NCBI RefSeq assembly: GCF_001424145.1 | Contig: NZ_LMQM01000017.1 | Location: 86,311 to 127,545, forward strand | From: Chryseobacterium sp. Leaf404 | GTDB taxonomy: Bacteria; Bacteroidota; Bacteroidia; Flavobacteriales; Weeksellaceae | DNA length: 41,235 nucleotides | Direction: 5' to 3' | Shown: in pieces, positions 31,853 through 40,619 of the stretch | How positions within the stretch are numbered: position 1 is the stretch's first letter | How the letters are laid out: the number at the start of each line of letters is the position of its first letter | The notes under the pieces: generated by a model | The model's input: the letters and a program-made list of their open reading frames with translations, nothing else | What the model was told of the DNA's origin: nothing | The model's database searches: none | Made by a program: the position numbers and the translations under genes

Positions 31853-33145
31853 ATGATTGCAAAAATTGGGAGAAGCTGCAATCTATATGGAGCGTTAGTT
31901 TACAATAATAATAAGGTTGAAAGTGAGAAAGGAAAAATTTTAATGACTAATAAAATGATTGAAACGGCTGATGGAAGGTACACGGTATCTCAATTAGCAC
32001 ATTCATTTGAACCTTATCTGGCAGCAAACCGCAATACAGAAAAGTATACCCTCCATATCTCATTAAATCCAGATCCAAAGGATAAAGTCAACGATGAAGA
32101 TTTTGTACAGATTGCACAGGATTATATGAATAAGATGGGATACGGAGAACAGCCTTATGTTGTATTTAAACATCTGGATATCGACCGTACGCACATTCAC
32201 ATTGTTTCAGTAACTGTTGATGAGTTGGGAAAAAAGATTTCAGATCGGTTTGAGAAAAGAAGATCAATGGAAGTATGCAGGGAGTTGGAAAACAAATTTG
32301 AATTAGCACCTGCTACAATGAAAAGAGATGAGAAATATGACTTAATATTTTATCCTGTCGATCCGAAAGCTGGTGATGTAAAAAATCAAATGGCTTCTGT
32401 AATCCGTCATCTTCCGAAATACTACCAGTTTAGAAGTCTGGGCGAATACAATGCTTTACTTTCCCTCTTTAATATTACAACAGAAAAAGTTGATGGTGAG
32501 TTACAAGGTAGAATACAAAGTGGCCTGCTCTATTTTCCACTGAATGAGAAAGGTGAAAAAGCAGGAAGTCCTTTTAAGGCATCTTTGTTTGGAAAAGATG
32601 CAGGACTTTCAGCTTTGGAAAAACATTTTCTGAAATGTCGTGAATCTCTAAAAGATGATGTCCTGAAATCTCATCTGAAAAAAGTTATTGCGAATATCAT
32701 AAAATCAACATTGAATGAAAATGATTTTAAAAATAATTTAATCAGACGGGGAATAAATACTGTGATTAGAAGAAACAGTAATGGGATGATGTACGGAATT
32801 ACATTTATTGATCACACCTCAAAAACTGTCTGGAATGGTTCAGGTCTGGGGAAAGAATTTTCTTCCAATACTTTAAATGAAAGATGGAAAAATGAAAATT
32901 TAAAAGAAAATAAAAGAATGAGCAGTAAAAATAATGAAATTCCGGGTACAGCCAGGCAACCAGCTCCACTGTCAGACAAACCACATGAATTTTTCGGTTT
33001 TTTAGAAAAACATCAAAATGACAGTCAGTCCGAAGAGAGCTTTATTGAATCGGCAGGTGGATTATTTTCATTTGATAATTACAGTCTTCAGGAGGAACTT
33101 GAATTTGAGAATCAGATGAGAAAGAGACGGAAAAAGAAACGTTAA
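31853..33145 (+). CDS. mobB: Relaxase MobB (MOBP-like mobilization nuclease)
   Basis: A 430-residue relaxase. The N-terminal nuclease domain contains Y-T-L-H-I-S-L-N-P near residue 66 and the metal-binding histidine cluster H-L-D-I-D-R-T-H-I-H-I-V-S near residues 105-118. Candidate catalytic tyrosines lie upstream (for example in N-L-Y-G-A-L-V-Y-N). The C-terminal part is lysine rich. It should nick one strand at oriT and pilot it into the recipient. It is encoded with mobA and mobC in the order normal for Bacteroidetes elements. Confidence 0.9.
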   Translation: MIAKIGRSCNLYGALVYNNNKVESEKGKILMTNKMIETADGRYTVSQLAHSFEPYLAANRNTEKYTLHISLNPDPKDKVNDEDFVQIAQDYMNKMGYGEQPYVVFKHLDIDRTHIHIVSVTVDELGKKISDRFEKRRSMEVCRELENKFELAPATMKRDEKYDLIFYPVDPKAGDVKNQMASVIRHLPKYYQFRSLGEYNALLSLFNITTEKVDGELQGRIQSGLLYFPLNEKGEKAGSPFKASLFGKDAGLSALEKHFLKCRESLKDDVLKSHLKKVIANIIKSTLNENDFKNNLIRRGINTVIRRNSNGMMYGITFIDHTSKTVWNGSGLGKEFSSNTLNERWKNENLKENKRMSSKNNEIPGTARQPAPLSDKPHEFFGFLEKHQNDSQSEESFIESAGGLFSFDNYSLQEELEFENQMRKRRKKKR

Positions 33146-33263
33146 GGTGCAAAATATCTTCTGCAATACTGACAAACACTGCCTAATCATGCCGGCAATT
33201 TCACGTATGCTGGCTTCAATCTTATCGTGCTTTACATTCGCTCCCAAATAATTATATAATCTT

Positions 33264-35255
33264 ATGGGAGAAGATGATGCAAGAGGTCTGACCAAAATAA
33301 TGGGATTTATGAGAGCCATCAGTATTCTGTTGGTTTTAATGCATCTCTATTGGTTTTGTCACGGTTTTTTTTTGGAAAGGGGCTGGACTTTAAATCTTAT
33401 AAATAAAATACTGTACAATTTTGACCGTAAAGCAGGTCTGTTTTCGAATCTTCTATATTCCAAAATATTTGCTCTCGTATTACTGGCACTGAGCTGCCTG
33501 GGAACAAAAGGGGTAAAGAATGAAAAGATCAAGTGGTCAAAAATATGTGTTGTTTCAGGGATTGGGTTTGTTCTGTTTTTTCTGAATTTTCCTTTGTTGG
33601 ATTTGGAATTAATTATTGGTAATTTTCTTTATATTCTGTTTACGGGATTGGGTTATGTTTCTCTGATGGTTGCAGGAGTATGGATGAGCCGACTGCTGCG
33701 AAATAATCTGATGGATGATGTTTTCAACAATGAGAATGAAAGTTTTATGCAGGAGACTAAACTGATGCAGAATGAGTACTCTGTCAATCTTCCCACCAGA
33801 TTTTATTATAAAGGAAAATGGAATGACGGCTATATCAATGTTGTCAATCCCTTCAGAGCAACAATTGTTTTAGGAACTCCGGGTTCAGGTAAATCCTATG
33901 CGATTGTCAATAATTATATCAGGCAGCATATTGAAAAAGGCTTTTCAATGTATATTTATGATTTTAAATTTGATGACCTTTCTACGATTGCGTACAATCA
34001 TTTGTTAAAACATACGGACAATTACAAAGTATCACCCAAATTCTATGTGATCAATTTTGATGATCCAAGGAAGAGCCATCGCTGCAATCCCTTGAATCCG
34101 GAATTTATGACGGATATTTCAGATGCCTATGAAGCGGCGTACACCATCATGTTGAATCTGAACAGAAGCTGGATACAAAAGCAAGGTGACTTTTTTGTTG
34201 AATCCCCTATCATATTACTCGCTGCAATTATTTGGTTTTTGAAAATCTACGAGGATGGAAAGTACTGCACGTTTCCGCACGCCATCGAACTGTTAAACAA
34301 AAAATATTCTGATGTATTTACCATCCTTACCTCATATCCTGATCTTGAAAACTATCTGTCCCCCTTTATGGATGCCTGGCAGGGAGGTGCACAGGATCAG
34401 CTACAGGGACAAATCGCTTCCGCAAAAATTCCGCTATCCCGAATGATCTCCCCGCAGTTATACTGGGTGATGACAGGCGATGATTTTTCCCTGGATATAA
34501 ACAATCCCAAAGAGCCTAAAATATTATGTGTAGGAAACAATCCTGACAGACAGAATATTTATTCTGCTGCTCTGGGTCTGTACAACTCAAGAATAGTAAA
34601 GCTGATCAATAAAAAGGGACAGTTGAAGAGTTCAGTGATCATCGATGAATTACCAACTATTTATTTTCGGGGACTGGACAATCTGATTGCCACAGCGAGA
34701 AGCAATAAAGTTGCTGTATGTCTGGGCTTTCAGGATTTCTCACAACTGACCAGAGATTATGGGGATAAGGAAAGTAAAGTGATTCAAAATACGGTTGGTA
34801 ATATTTTCAGCGGTCAGGTAGTGGGTGAAACAGCGAAAAGCTTATCTGAACGGTTCGGTAAAGTTCTGCAGAAAAGACAAAGCATATCGATCAATAAAAA
34901 TGACACTTCCACATCAATCTCGACACAGCTGGATACTTTAATTCCGGCATCGAAAATATCTACGTTGACGCAGGGTGTTTTTGTCGGAGCCGTCTCTGAT
35001 AATTTTGATGAAAGAATTGAGCAGAAAATGTTTCATGCTGAAATTGTTGTCGATAATGAACTGGTAGCGAAAGAAACTAAAAACTATCGGAAAATACCGG
35101 AGGTTTTAAGTTTTGTAGATAATGATGGCAAAGATCAAATGAAACAGGTGATCGATGAAAATTACCGAAAAATTAAAACAGACATTTCGACAATTATTAA
35201 TGTTGAGCTCGAAAGGATTAAAAATGACCCGGATTTACAGCATTTGATTCAGTAA
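33264..35255 (+). CDS. mobC: Type IV coupling protein MobC (TraG/VirD4-like)
   Basis: A 663-residue protein with several N-terminal membrane segments (residues 14-35, 70-85, 95-115 and 120-140), then a cytoplasmic ATPase: Walker A G-T-P-G-S-G-K-S near residue 207 and Walker B V-I-I-D-E-L-P-T near residue 459, followed by A-R-S-N-K-V-A-V-C-L-G-F-Q-D-F-S-Q-L. This is the VirD4/TraD-type coupling ATPase that links the relaxase-DNA complex to the mating pore. The 118-base gap after mobB holds no gene. Confidence 0.92.
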   Translation: MGEDDARGLTKIMGFMRAISILLVLMHLYWFCHGFFLERGWTLNLINKILYNFDRKAGLFSNLLYSKIFALVLLALSCLGTKGVKNEKIKWSKICVVSGIGFVLFFLNFPLLDLELIIGNFLYILFTGLGYVSLMVAGVWMSRLLRNNLMDDVFNNENESFMQETKLMQNEYSVNLPTRFYYKGKWNDGYINVVNPFRATIVLGTPGSGKSYAIVNNYIRQHIEKGFSMYIYDFKFDDLSTIAYNHLLKHTDNYKVSPKFYVINFDDPRKSHRCNPLNPEFMTDISDAYEAAYTIMLNLNRSWIQKQGDFFVESPIILLAAIIWFLKIYEDGKYCTFPHAIELLNKKYSDVFTILTSYPDLENYLSPFMDAWQGGAQDQLQGQIASAKIPLSRMISPQLYWVMTGDDFSLDINNPKEPKILCVGNNPDRQNIYSAALGLYNSRIVKLINKKGQLKSSVIIDELPTIYFRGLDNLIATARSNKVAVCLGFQDFSQLTRDYGDKESKVIQNTVGNIFSGQVVGETAKSLSERFGKVLQKRQSISINKNDTSTSISTQLDTLIPASKISTLTQGVFVGAVSDNFDERIEQKMFHAEIVVDNELVAKETKNYRKIPEVLSFVDNDGKDQMKQVIDENYRKIKTDISTIINVELERIKNDPDLQHLIQ

Positions 35256-35328
35256 TAATTTTTAAAGACCGGATGATGATTCTGAAAAGATGCATTAACT
35301 ATCTAAAATTGATTTTAAAGCAAAAAAA

Positions 35329-35358
35329 AAACCTCAACTCAAATGTTGGGGTTTATTT
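35329..35358 (+). terminator. Terminator of the mob operon
   Basis: AAACCTCAAC (35329-35338) pairs with GTTGGGGTTT (35345-35354) with one G-T wobble around a six-base loop, followed by ATTTT. An A-run precedes it, so it may also work weakly on the other strand. It lies about 75 bases after the mobC stop. Confidence 0.75.
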
Positions 35359-35483
35359 TGAAAGGATATTTAATATAACTAGTATATGCATTTTTAATAC
35401 TAACAACTATTATACCGAGATCTCATCTTGTTCAGTAAATAATGAGCATAGTAAATATATAATTTCGGGATTAAAAATACTAT

Positions 35484-36332
35484 CTATCTAAAATCGTCCA
35501 TGTTATTGAAATGCTGAATTAAATTATCATTAACCATCTGCAGGAATTTTGTGGGTCCCTGTTTTCTGTTACGGATTTCAAAAATGGTTTTATGAAAATT
35601 GCCTAAATCTAAACTTAATGATTTTTCAACAAATTTAATGACTTCGCTGAGCTCGATATTTCCCCCATTGAAACACCTCATCTGATAAAGACCATAAACT
35701 AGTTCTACAAGTCCACTCTTGGATCCTGACCATACCAATGGTGAGAGTGGTTGATTGCCTGCTTCTTCTGATATCGATGCTATCTGCTTTTTTAAATATT
35801 GTTCATAATCCTGAGTTGCTATAAAATGGCTTATTAAATGATCATGGGAAGTAGTAAAGCTTAAATCAAAATTATAAAACCCGGATGAAAGTTTCATTTT
35901 CAGATCGTACGAATTTCTGACAAAGATTTTGTGATCGAGATACGTGGCATCCCTGCGGTAATAACTGTAAAATTCAGAGTGCTGTTCATAAAAGCTCTTT
36001 AACTTTTCCTGCTCATTCTCGTAGAACTTTTTTAAAGTCTTTTTTCCTGCATGCGGTAGTCGGGATTCCAGTTCAAGTATGGAGGAATAATAAATAAATT
36101 TTGAAATAAATACGGGCTTCATGTGTTTGAAGAAATAAACTTCTTCCCCAATATCTTCAAAAATATGATTTGATACCAGATTTTTGACCTGCCTCGTAAT
36201 GCTGTCAATGATAATAAGACATTTTTCGGCGACCTTAACGATATCAGGTTCTTGGTCGTGAAATTGTTTGATGCTCTCCCGGAGTTTCTCCTCCAATGCT
36301 GTGATTTTTCTAAAAATTGTTTTTGTTACCAT
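35484..36332 (-). CDS. rteC: RteC-family regulator of ICE excision and transfer
   Basis: A 282-residue protein with the RteC pattern: a helical N-terminal two-thirds with H-M-K-P-V-F-I-S-K-F-I-Y-Y near residues 69-81, and a C-terminal part with L-V-W-S-G-S-K-S-G-L-V-E-L-V-Y-G-L-Y-Q and D-L-G-N-F-H-K-T-I-F-E-I-R-N-R-K, the latter part of a winged-helix-like DNA-binding domain. In CTnDOT, RteC activates the excision operon. Here it lies alone at the edge of the mob region and converges on the mobC terminator. Confidence 0.9.
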   Translation of the reverse strand: MVTKTIFRKITALEEKLRESIKQFHDQEPDIVKVAEKCLIIIDSITRQVKNLVSNHIFEDIGEEVYFFKHMKPVFISKFIYYSSILELESRLPHAGKKTLKKFYENEQEKLKSFYEQHSEFYSYYRRDATYLDHKIFVRNSYDLKMKLSSGFYNFDLSFTTSHDHLISHFIATQDYEQYLKKQIASISEEAGNQPLSPLVWSGSKSGLVELVYGLYQMRCFNGGNIELSEVIKFVEKSLSLDLGNFHKTIFEIRNRKQGPTKFLQMVNDNLIQHFNNMDDFR

Positions 36333-36374
36333 GTCCTTTTTTTAGAAATTTACAAAATTTCACGAAGTTGAGGT

Positions 36375-38081
36375 TTATGGCATACCTAATTCTTCCCTTC
36401 TTTTTTTAATAAAATCAGCCGGACGAATTCTATTATATTCGTAAAATAAATCGGAGAAATTTTGACGGGCTGCTATACCGCACATCGCTGCGAGGACCTC
36501 AATATTAAGTTTTAATGCATCTCTGTCGGTATTCAGAAGATGAGTAATGTAGCTGATTCTTAACTGTGATAAATAGGTAGTAAAAGTAACACCTTTATTG
36601 TCCTTGATGTAGGTGGATAGGTATAGGGTATTTGTACCGAAATCCTTTGCAATCGTTTTTTGGTTGATTCCTAGCTTAGTGAAGGCTTTATCCTCTTCAA
36701 ATTTTTTGATCTTCTTTCTAATCTTTTCATGTATTTCCGGAGACAGGCCTGACCTCGGGCTTTTAGGTACTTCATCAACCTCTTCCTTTTGCTTAAGATG
36801 CTCAGATTCTTTCGTCAGTCGTTGTTGGAGCTGATCATACTTTTTTTTAATCTTCTGGTCCTTGCGGTATCTGACCAGAAAAAAAACGATGACTAAAAAG
36901 GCGACAAAAATAATAACCTGGGCAAATCTTATCTTAGTGTTGCCGGCTTTCTCAAGTTCTTCTTTCTCTTGCAATAATGTTTTTCGGTCATAATCGCTGT
37001 GTAATCTATTGGACAGATAAGGGAAATCCTTTGTTATCAGGCTATCGGCCTTAAGCAGTTGCCTGGTATAATACAATTCTCTCTTTACATCCTTTCCCTG
37101 GTAATAATCAATAAGAACATTATAAGATTTAGTGACTTCCGGCAGTATAAACTGATTGACATTAAAAATAGAATCAATTTTTTTGTAATTGAAAATTGCT
37201 TCAGCTTCTTTATTCTGGGCATCGAAAGTCTTACCCAAATAAAAATATACTACCGAACTCCATGAAAAATCATTACGCTCGGTCAGTCCCGGTAAAGATG
37301 CTTCAAGATCTCTTCTCGCAGCGACATAATCTTTCCTGTAATATTTTGAAATACCTCTGCACTTGAGAAAATACGCATTTTCAAGTCTGAAATCTGCATT
37401 ATTATTTGTCAGTAGATACCCTAGTGAACTGAGGCTGTCGCTTTTTTTAAAGTTCTTTAAGTATCTGTTAATTACGGTCAATTGATGCAAAGTATTATAG
37501 TAAGCTTTCCTTGAATTGTACAGTTCAACATAATTCTTTTTAATTTTAGACTGGGCTTCGTAATAAACAATACATTTTTCAAAATGTAATTTTGCGTCTT
37601 TATAATATCCCAGATGACTTTTGACAATTGCTAAGTGATATAAAACCTTATTCTTTAAAAACTCATCCTTAGAACTTTTTGAAAACTCATACGCTTTTAA
37701 ATATTCATCCAGTGCTGCTGTAAACTTCTTTTTGTTGAAATAATACAATATACCTTTACTTAAATAGGATTTGCTGATCTCATCTTTATCGCCAAAATCA
37801 ACGGATGCAGAAATTGTACTGTCTGCATATTTTATTTTCTGATCAAATACCCTGGAAAACTGACGACCGTCACGGTATCCCTGAATCAACCTGTCCTTTC
37901 TACCCTCGCTCTTTGCTTTCTGAATATACTGAATAACTTTCGGTAGTGCGGATTCATCATCCGTTTTTAAATCCTTGTATGAACTGCGGATTTCAGCATA
38001 GGAAATTTGCACTTTTTTCTGAGAAAAAAAGTGGATTGACAATAATAAAAATAACGAAAAAATAAATCTGTTCTTTTTCAT
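36375..38081 (-). CDS. Membrane-anchored TPR regulator with C-terminal AraC-type DNA-binding domain
   Basis: A 568-residue protein: signal peptide (residues 1-21, MKKNRFIFSLFLLLSIHFFS), TPR-like helical repeats over about residues 75-370 (for example A-L-D-E-Y-L-K-A-Y-E-F and Y-K-D-A-K-L-H-F-E-K-C), one membrane segment near residues 388-406 (V-I-I-F-V-A-F-L-V-I-V-F-F-L-V), a charged coiled-coil stretch, and an AraC-type double helix-turn-helix at about 470-565 ending R-P-A-D-F-I-K-K-R-R-E-E-L. Such regulators, common in Chryseobacterium, sense in the periplasm and bind DNA in the cytoplasm. It is divergent from the lipoprotein/MauE/DUF6520 genes and is the natural candidate to control them; that is inference. 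Confidence 0.85.
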   Translation of the reverse strand: MKKNRFIFSLFLLLSIHFFSQKKVQISYAEIRSSYKDLKTDDESALPKVIQYIQKAKSEGRKDRLIQGYRDGRQFSRVFDQKIKYADSTISASVDFGDKDEISKSYLSKGILYYFNKKKFTAALDEYLKAYEFSKSSKDEFLKNKVLYHLAIVKSHLGYYKDAKLHFEKCIVYYEAQSKIKKNYVELYNSRKAYYNTLHQLTVINRYLKNFKKSDSLSSLGYLLTNNNADFRLENAYFLKCRGISKYYRKDYVAARRDLEASLPGLTERNDFSWSSVVYFYLGKTFDAQNKEAEAIFNYKKIDSIFNVNQFILPEVTKSYNVLIDYYQGKDVKRELYYTRQLLKADSLITKDFPYLSNRLHSDYDRKTLLQEKEELEKAGNTKIRFAQVIIFVAFLVIVFFLVRYRKDQKIKKKYDQLQQRLTKESEHLKQKEEVDEVPKSPRSGLSPEIHEKIRKKIKKFEEDKAFTKLGINQKTIAKDFGTNTLYLSTYIKDNKGVTFTTYLSQLRISYITHLLNTDRDALKLNIEVLAAMCGIAARQNFSDLFYEYNRIRPADFIKKRREELGMP

Positions 38082-38107
38082 CTGCTCTTTTTAGAACCTC
38101 ACCATTC

Positions 38108-38115
38108 CAAAAATA
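38108..38115 (-). promoter_or_regulatory. Candidate -7 promoter element for the TPR-AraC gene
   Basis: On the minus strand TATTTTTG matches TANNTTTG exactly, 26 bases before the ATG. A TTG about 22 bases upstream could be the -33 element. Confidence 0.45.
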
Positions 38116-38233
38116 AACATTTTACAACATAATAAATCAACTTCTACTGATTTGATTAATAATTCACAGTCAAATTATGACAATCTATGCAACGAGCCTG
38201 TTTTACAGCATTATTTGCCTGTCTCAATTATTA

Positions 38234-38251
38234 AATTAGGACGTCCTAATT
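38234..38251. promoter_or_regulatory. Perfect 18-bp palindrome in a divergent promoter region
   Basis: AATTAGGACGTCCTAATT is a perfect palindrome with no spacer, about 46 bases upstream of the plus-strand -7 element and about 120 bases upstream of the minus-strand one. Symmetry and position suggest an operator, perhaps for a dimeric regulator of the lipoprotein-MauE-DUF6520 genes. Confidence 0.6.
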
Positions 38252-38296
38252 ATCCAAAAGCTCCTACAAACAGTTTTTTAGACCGCTTGTCCCCAA

Positions 38297-38304
38297 TATC
38301 TTTG
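38297..38304 (+). promoter_or_regulatory. Candidate -7 promoter element for the lipoprotein gene
   Basis: TATCTTTG is an exact match to TANNTTTG about 54 bases before the ATG; a T-rich segment (TTTTTTAG) about 17 bases upstream may serve as -33. The leader contains a short hairpin, TATCC-GGCCG-GGATA, at 38324-38338. Confidence 0.5.
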
Positions 38305-38357
38305 GGTTAAGAATTCGAATAAATATCCGGCCGGGATAACCAACAAAAATTATTAAA

Positions 38358-38585
38358 ATGAAAAAGTTGATCCCATTATTAACTATCGTGAGCGGTAGTG
38401 TTTTTTTACAAAACTGTACACAACGTGATGAAGAAATCACGCAACTCCAAACGCACTTTGAGCGGGAGCAAGGACCACTCAGTGCCAAAGGTGATTCCAC
38501 AGAATCTTCCGGGCATTTATATCCCGATCCTCCTGTAAAGGATGGTGACGACTGGCGGATCGCCCCGAAAAAATTTACTGACTAA
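38358..38585 (+). CDS. Small putative lipoprotein (75 aa)
   Basis: The first 20 residues are a signal sequence (M-K-K-L-I-P-L-L-T-I-V-S-G-S-V-F-L-Q-N-C) with C20 as the likely lipidated cysteine; N at position -1 is atypical for a lipobox. The acidic run after the cysteine (T-Q-R-D-E-E) resembles the surface-export signal described for Bacteroidetes lipoproteins. The remainder is short, polar and proline-containing, with no known domain. It is the first gene of the plus-strand cluster and ends 17 bases before the two-cysteine ORF. Function unknown. Confidence 0.65.
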   Translation: MKKLIPLLTIVSGSVFLQNCTQRDEEITQLQTHFEREQGPLSAKGDSTESSGHLYPDPPVKDGDDWRIAPKKFTD

Positions 38586-38602
38586 CAATAAAGAAATGTA
38601 AG

Positions 38603-38770
38603 ATGATTCCTCAGAAATCCATATCAGCTGTTACAGGCAAATCATGTCCTGCCGGTGGCATCTGGGAAAGTACGGGGAATTTTAAAACAACAATTACCAT
38701 GACTAAAGGATCTGTGATGCCCGATTACTGTGGAACGAAAGTCCAGTGGATTTTGATTTTAAAAAAATAA
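38603..38770 (+). CDS. Small two-cysteine protein (55 aa), unannotated-type ORF
   Basis: The ORF encodes M-I-P-Q-K-S-I-S-A-V-T-G-K-S-C-P-A-G-G-I-W-E-S, then a T/K-rich middle and M-P-D-Y-C-G-T-K-V-Q-W near the end. The spacing of C15 and C43, the C-P-x-G-x-W start and P-x-Y-C-G-x-K-V-x-W end look like a compact disulfide-linked fold and resemble, from memory, small Chryseobacterium proteins with the same ends. No signal peptide is evident, so it is cytoplasmic or its start is misplaced. It lies between the lipoprotein and the MauE gene, ten bases before the latter, which supports it being real and co-transcribed. Confidence 0.55.
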   Translation: MIPQKSISAVTGKSCPAGGIWESTGNFKTTITMTKGSVMPDYCGTKVQWILILKK

Positions 38771-38780
38771 CAAAAAAACT

Positions 38781-40268
38781 ATGCTTATGAAAAATCCCGG
38801 AAAATACGTAGTACCTGCGGTCAGCTATTTTTTTATTTTGCTTTTCTGCTATGCAGCAATAAGTAAAATAATGGACTTTGAAAATTTTCAGGTTCAGATT
38901 GGTCAGTCTCCTATCATAAGTGCTTATGCAGGATTGATCCCGCAGGCTTTTATTATCACAGAAATGACCATTGTAGTTCTGTTGGTTTTTACAAGGACAC
39001 GCAGAATCGGTCTATATGCATCAACAGCGCTGATGTCTGCTTTCAGCATCTATATTTTTCTGATACTTAATTACAGTGATTTTGTACCATGTTCATGTGG
39101 GGGTATTCTTGAAAAGATGGGCTGGAATGAACATCTTATTTTTAATATTACCACAGTGGTAGCCGGAATTGCAGCTATTATACTGCGATCAGGAAATGAA
39201 AAATTAAATTTAAAGTTCACATTGACAATTCTTTTAATAACAAATATTGTAAGTATTGCTCTTGTATCCGGACTATTTTTGTCCTCTGATTATATCATCA
39301 GGAAAGAAAATAATTTTACACGTAAATTTTTACCTTATCCTGTTCAGAAAAATAGAAGTTTCCGGTTAGATAATACAGACTATTATTTTGCAGGAGTTGA
39401 TGCAAATAATATCTATTTGGGAAACAGAAAATTTCCGCAGAAACTCCTGATATTTAACCAGACAACGAATCTACTGTACTCAATACAGATTGTACCTGAC
39501 CGGCTGAATCTCCCTTTTAAGGATCTGCGCATTTATGTTAAAGATTCATATTTCTATCTGGCTGACGGAACAGTGCCTGTTATTTTCAGAGGAAAAATAG
39601 GTGATACTAGAGCAAAAACCATAAGCTATCAAGACGCTTATTTCAGTCATCTGGAACCCGTTGATTCAGTCAGTTTTGTCATCCGTACCCACTACGGTAA
39701 AACCAACCAATTGACCTTGGGAATATTAAGATTACAGGAAAAGCAGAAAGTAAAACTTTATCCTGCTATTCTGAAAAAACAGACCGATGGAGTATTTGAC
39801 AGTGATGGTAAGCTGACTTCTTCTGTATCCGGGAAGCTGGCTTATGTTTACTCGTACAGAAACCGTTTTATCATTTCAGAGGACGACCTGCATGCTTATA
39901 ATGAATACAAAACGATTGATACAACATCCCAAGCCAATATCAAGACTGTAAAATTATCCAATGGTCTGAATAAAAAATCCAGACCTGCGATGACGGTTAA
40001 TCAAAATATTGCGCAGTATCGAAATGTAGCGATGATCCATTCTCAGCTGAAAGCAAAAAATGAATTGCCAGAAGTATGGAAAAGTAATGATGTAATTGAT
40101 ATTTACAGATCAGACAGACAAGAATATTTGGGTTCCTTTTACATCAATAAGGTCGGTAATAAAACACTATCACATTATCTTCCTACTGACCGGAATTTAT
40201 ACGTGATCACCGGAAACCAGCTGATTGTTTACAAATACAATAAATCATTCAATACTATTATAAAATAG
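38781..40268 (+). CDS. MauE/DoxX-family redox-associated membrane protein with large extracytoplasmic domain
   Basis: A 495-residue protein. Residues 10-150 hold four membrane segments of the MauE/DoxX type (Y-F-F-I-L-L-F-C-Y-A-A-I-S-K-I-M-D-F near the start) with the family motif F-V-P-C-S-C-G-G-I-L-E-K-M-G-W near residues 95-109, a candidate redox CxC pair. A fifth hydrophobic segment follows at about 155-175, then about 320 residues with a beta-rich pattern that may be a propeller-like periplasmic domain. MauE proteins support disulfide formation in exported proteins. Its neighbours encode small cysteine-containing products, which could be its substrates. The start may be the first or third codon. 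Confidence 0.8.
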   Translation: MLMKNPGKYVVPAVSYFFILLFCYAAISKIMDFENFQVQIGQSPIISAYAGLIPQAFIITEMTIVVLLVFTRTRRIGLYASTALMSAFSIYIFLILNYSDFVPCSCGGILEKMGWNEHLIFNITTVVAGIAAIILRSGNEKLNLKFTLTILLITNIVSIALVSGLFLSSDYIIRKENNFTRKFLPYPVQKNRSFRLDNTDYYFAGVDANNIYLGNRKFPQKLLIFNQTTNLLYSIQIVPDRLNLPFKDLRIYVKDSYFYLADGTVPVIFRGKIGDTRAKTISYQDAYFSHLEPVDSVSFVIRTHYGKTNQLTLGILRLQEKQKVKLYPAILKKQTDGVFDSDGKLTSSVSGKLAYVYSYRNRFIISEDDLHAYNEYKTIDTTSQANIKTVKLSNGLNKKSRPAMTVNQNIAQYRNVAMIHSQLKAKNELPEVWKSNDVIDIYRSDRQEYLGSFYINKVGNKTLSHYLPTDRNLYVITGNQLIVYKYNKSFNTIIK

Positions 40269-40320
40269 GGGAAGCCGAAAACCTATATCCAGAGTAGGCA
40301 ACATCTTAAACAATTTCATT

Positions 40321-40584
40321 ATGAAAAATTTGTTTTTTTCTGCTTTTATCGTACTAGTAGGTACAGGAGCAGCGTTTGCTACACAAAAAGCAGACAATGG
40401 TAAAATTGCTATCGTGAAAGGCTACCACTTTGACGAAGCGCAGGGTTTGTGTATTGTAACAGACCAGGATTGCAGTACGGTCTTTAGCGAAGACATGTGC
40501 ACTTGGGGAGCAGCAGGTCCGGAACTCCGTGAGCTGAATGGCACATCGTGTGTGAATCCACTATATCAGGTTCCACAAAATTAA
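40321..40584 (+). CDS. DUF6520-family small secreted protein
   Basis: An 87-residue protein with a clear signal peptide (cleavage likely after A-A-F-A near residue 20) and a short mature part with four cysteines: G-L-C-I-V, D-C-S-T-V, D-M-C-T-W and T-S-C-V-N. This fits the DUF6520 family of Flavobacteriia, small exported proteins of unknown function. It lies 52 bases after the MauE-like gene and just before a strong terminator. Four cysteines next to a MauE-type redox protein suggest disulfide maturation after export; this is inference. Confidence 0.75.
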   Translation: MKNLFFSAFIVLVGTGAAFATQKADNGKIAIVKGYHFDEAQGLCIVTDQDCSTVFSEDMCTWGAAGPELRELNGTSCVNPLYQVPQN

Positions 40585-40590
40585 AAGAAG

Positions 40591-40619
40591 AGGATGCTGC
40601 AAAGCATCCTTTTTTTTTT
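40591..40619 (+). terminator. Terminator of the lipoprotein-MauE-DUF6520 cluster
   Basis: Perfect eight-base arms AGGATGCT and AGCATCCT around the tetraloop GCAA, followed by nine T. It lies six bases after the DUF6520 stop codon. Confidence 0.92.

Noticed and set aside
35273..35491. 72-residue ORF after mobC
   Set aside because: It runs through the mob terminator hairpin and has low-complexity content.
38264..38500. Minus-strand ORF over the lipoprotein gene
   Set aside because: It covers the promoter and signal-peptide region of a more plausible plus-strand gene.
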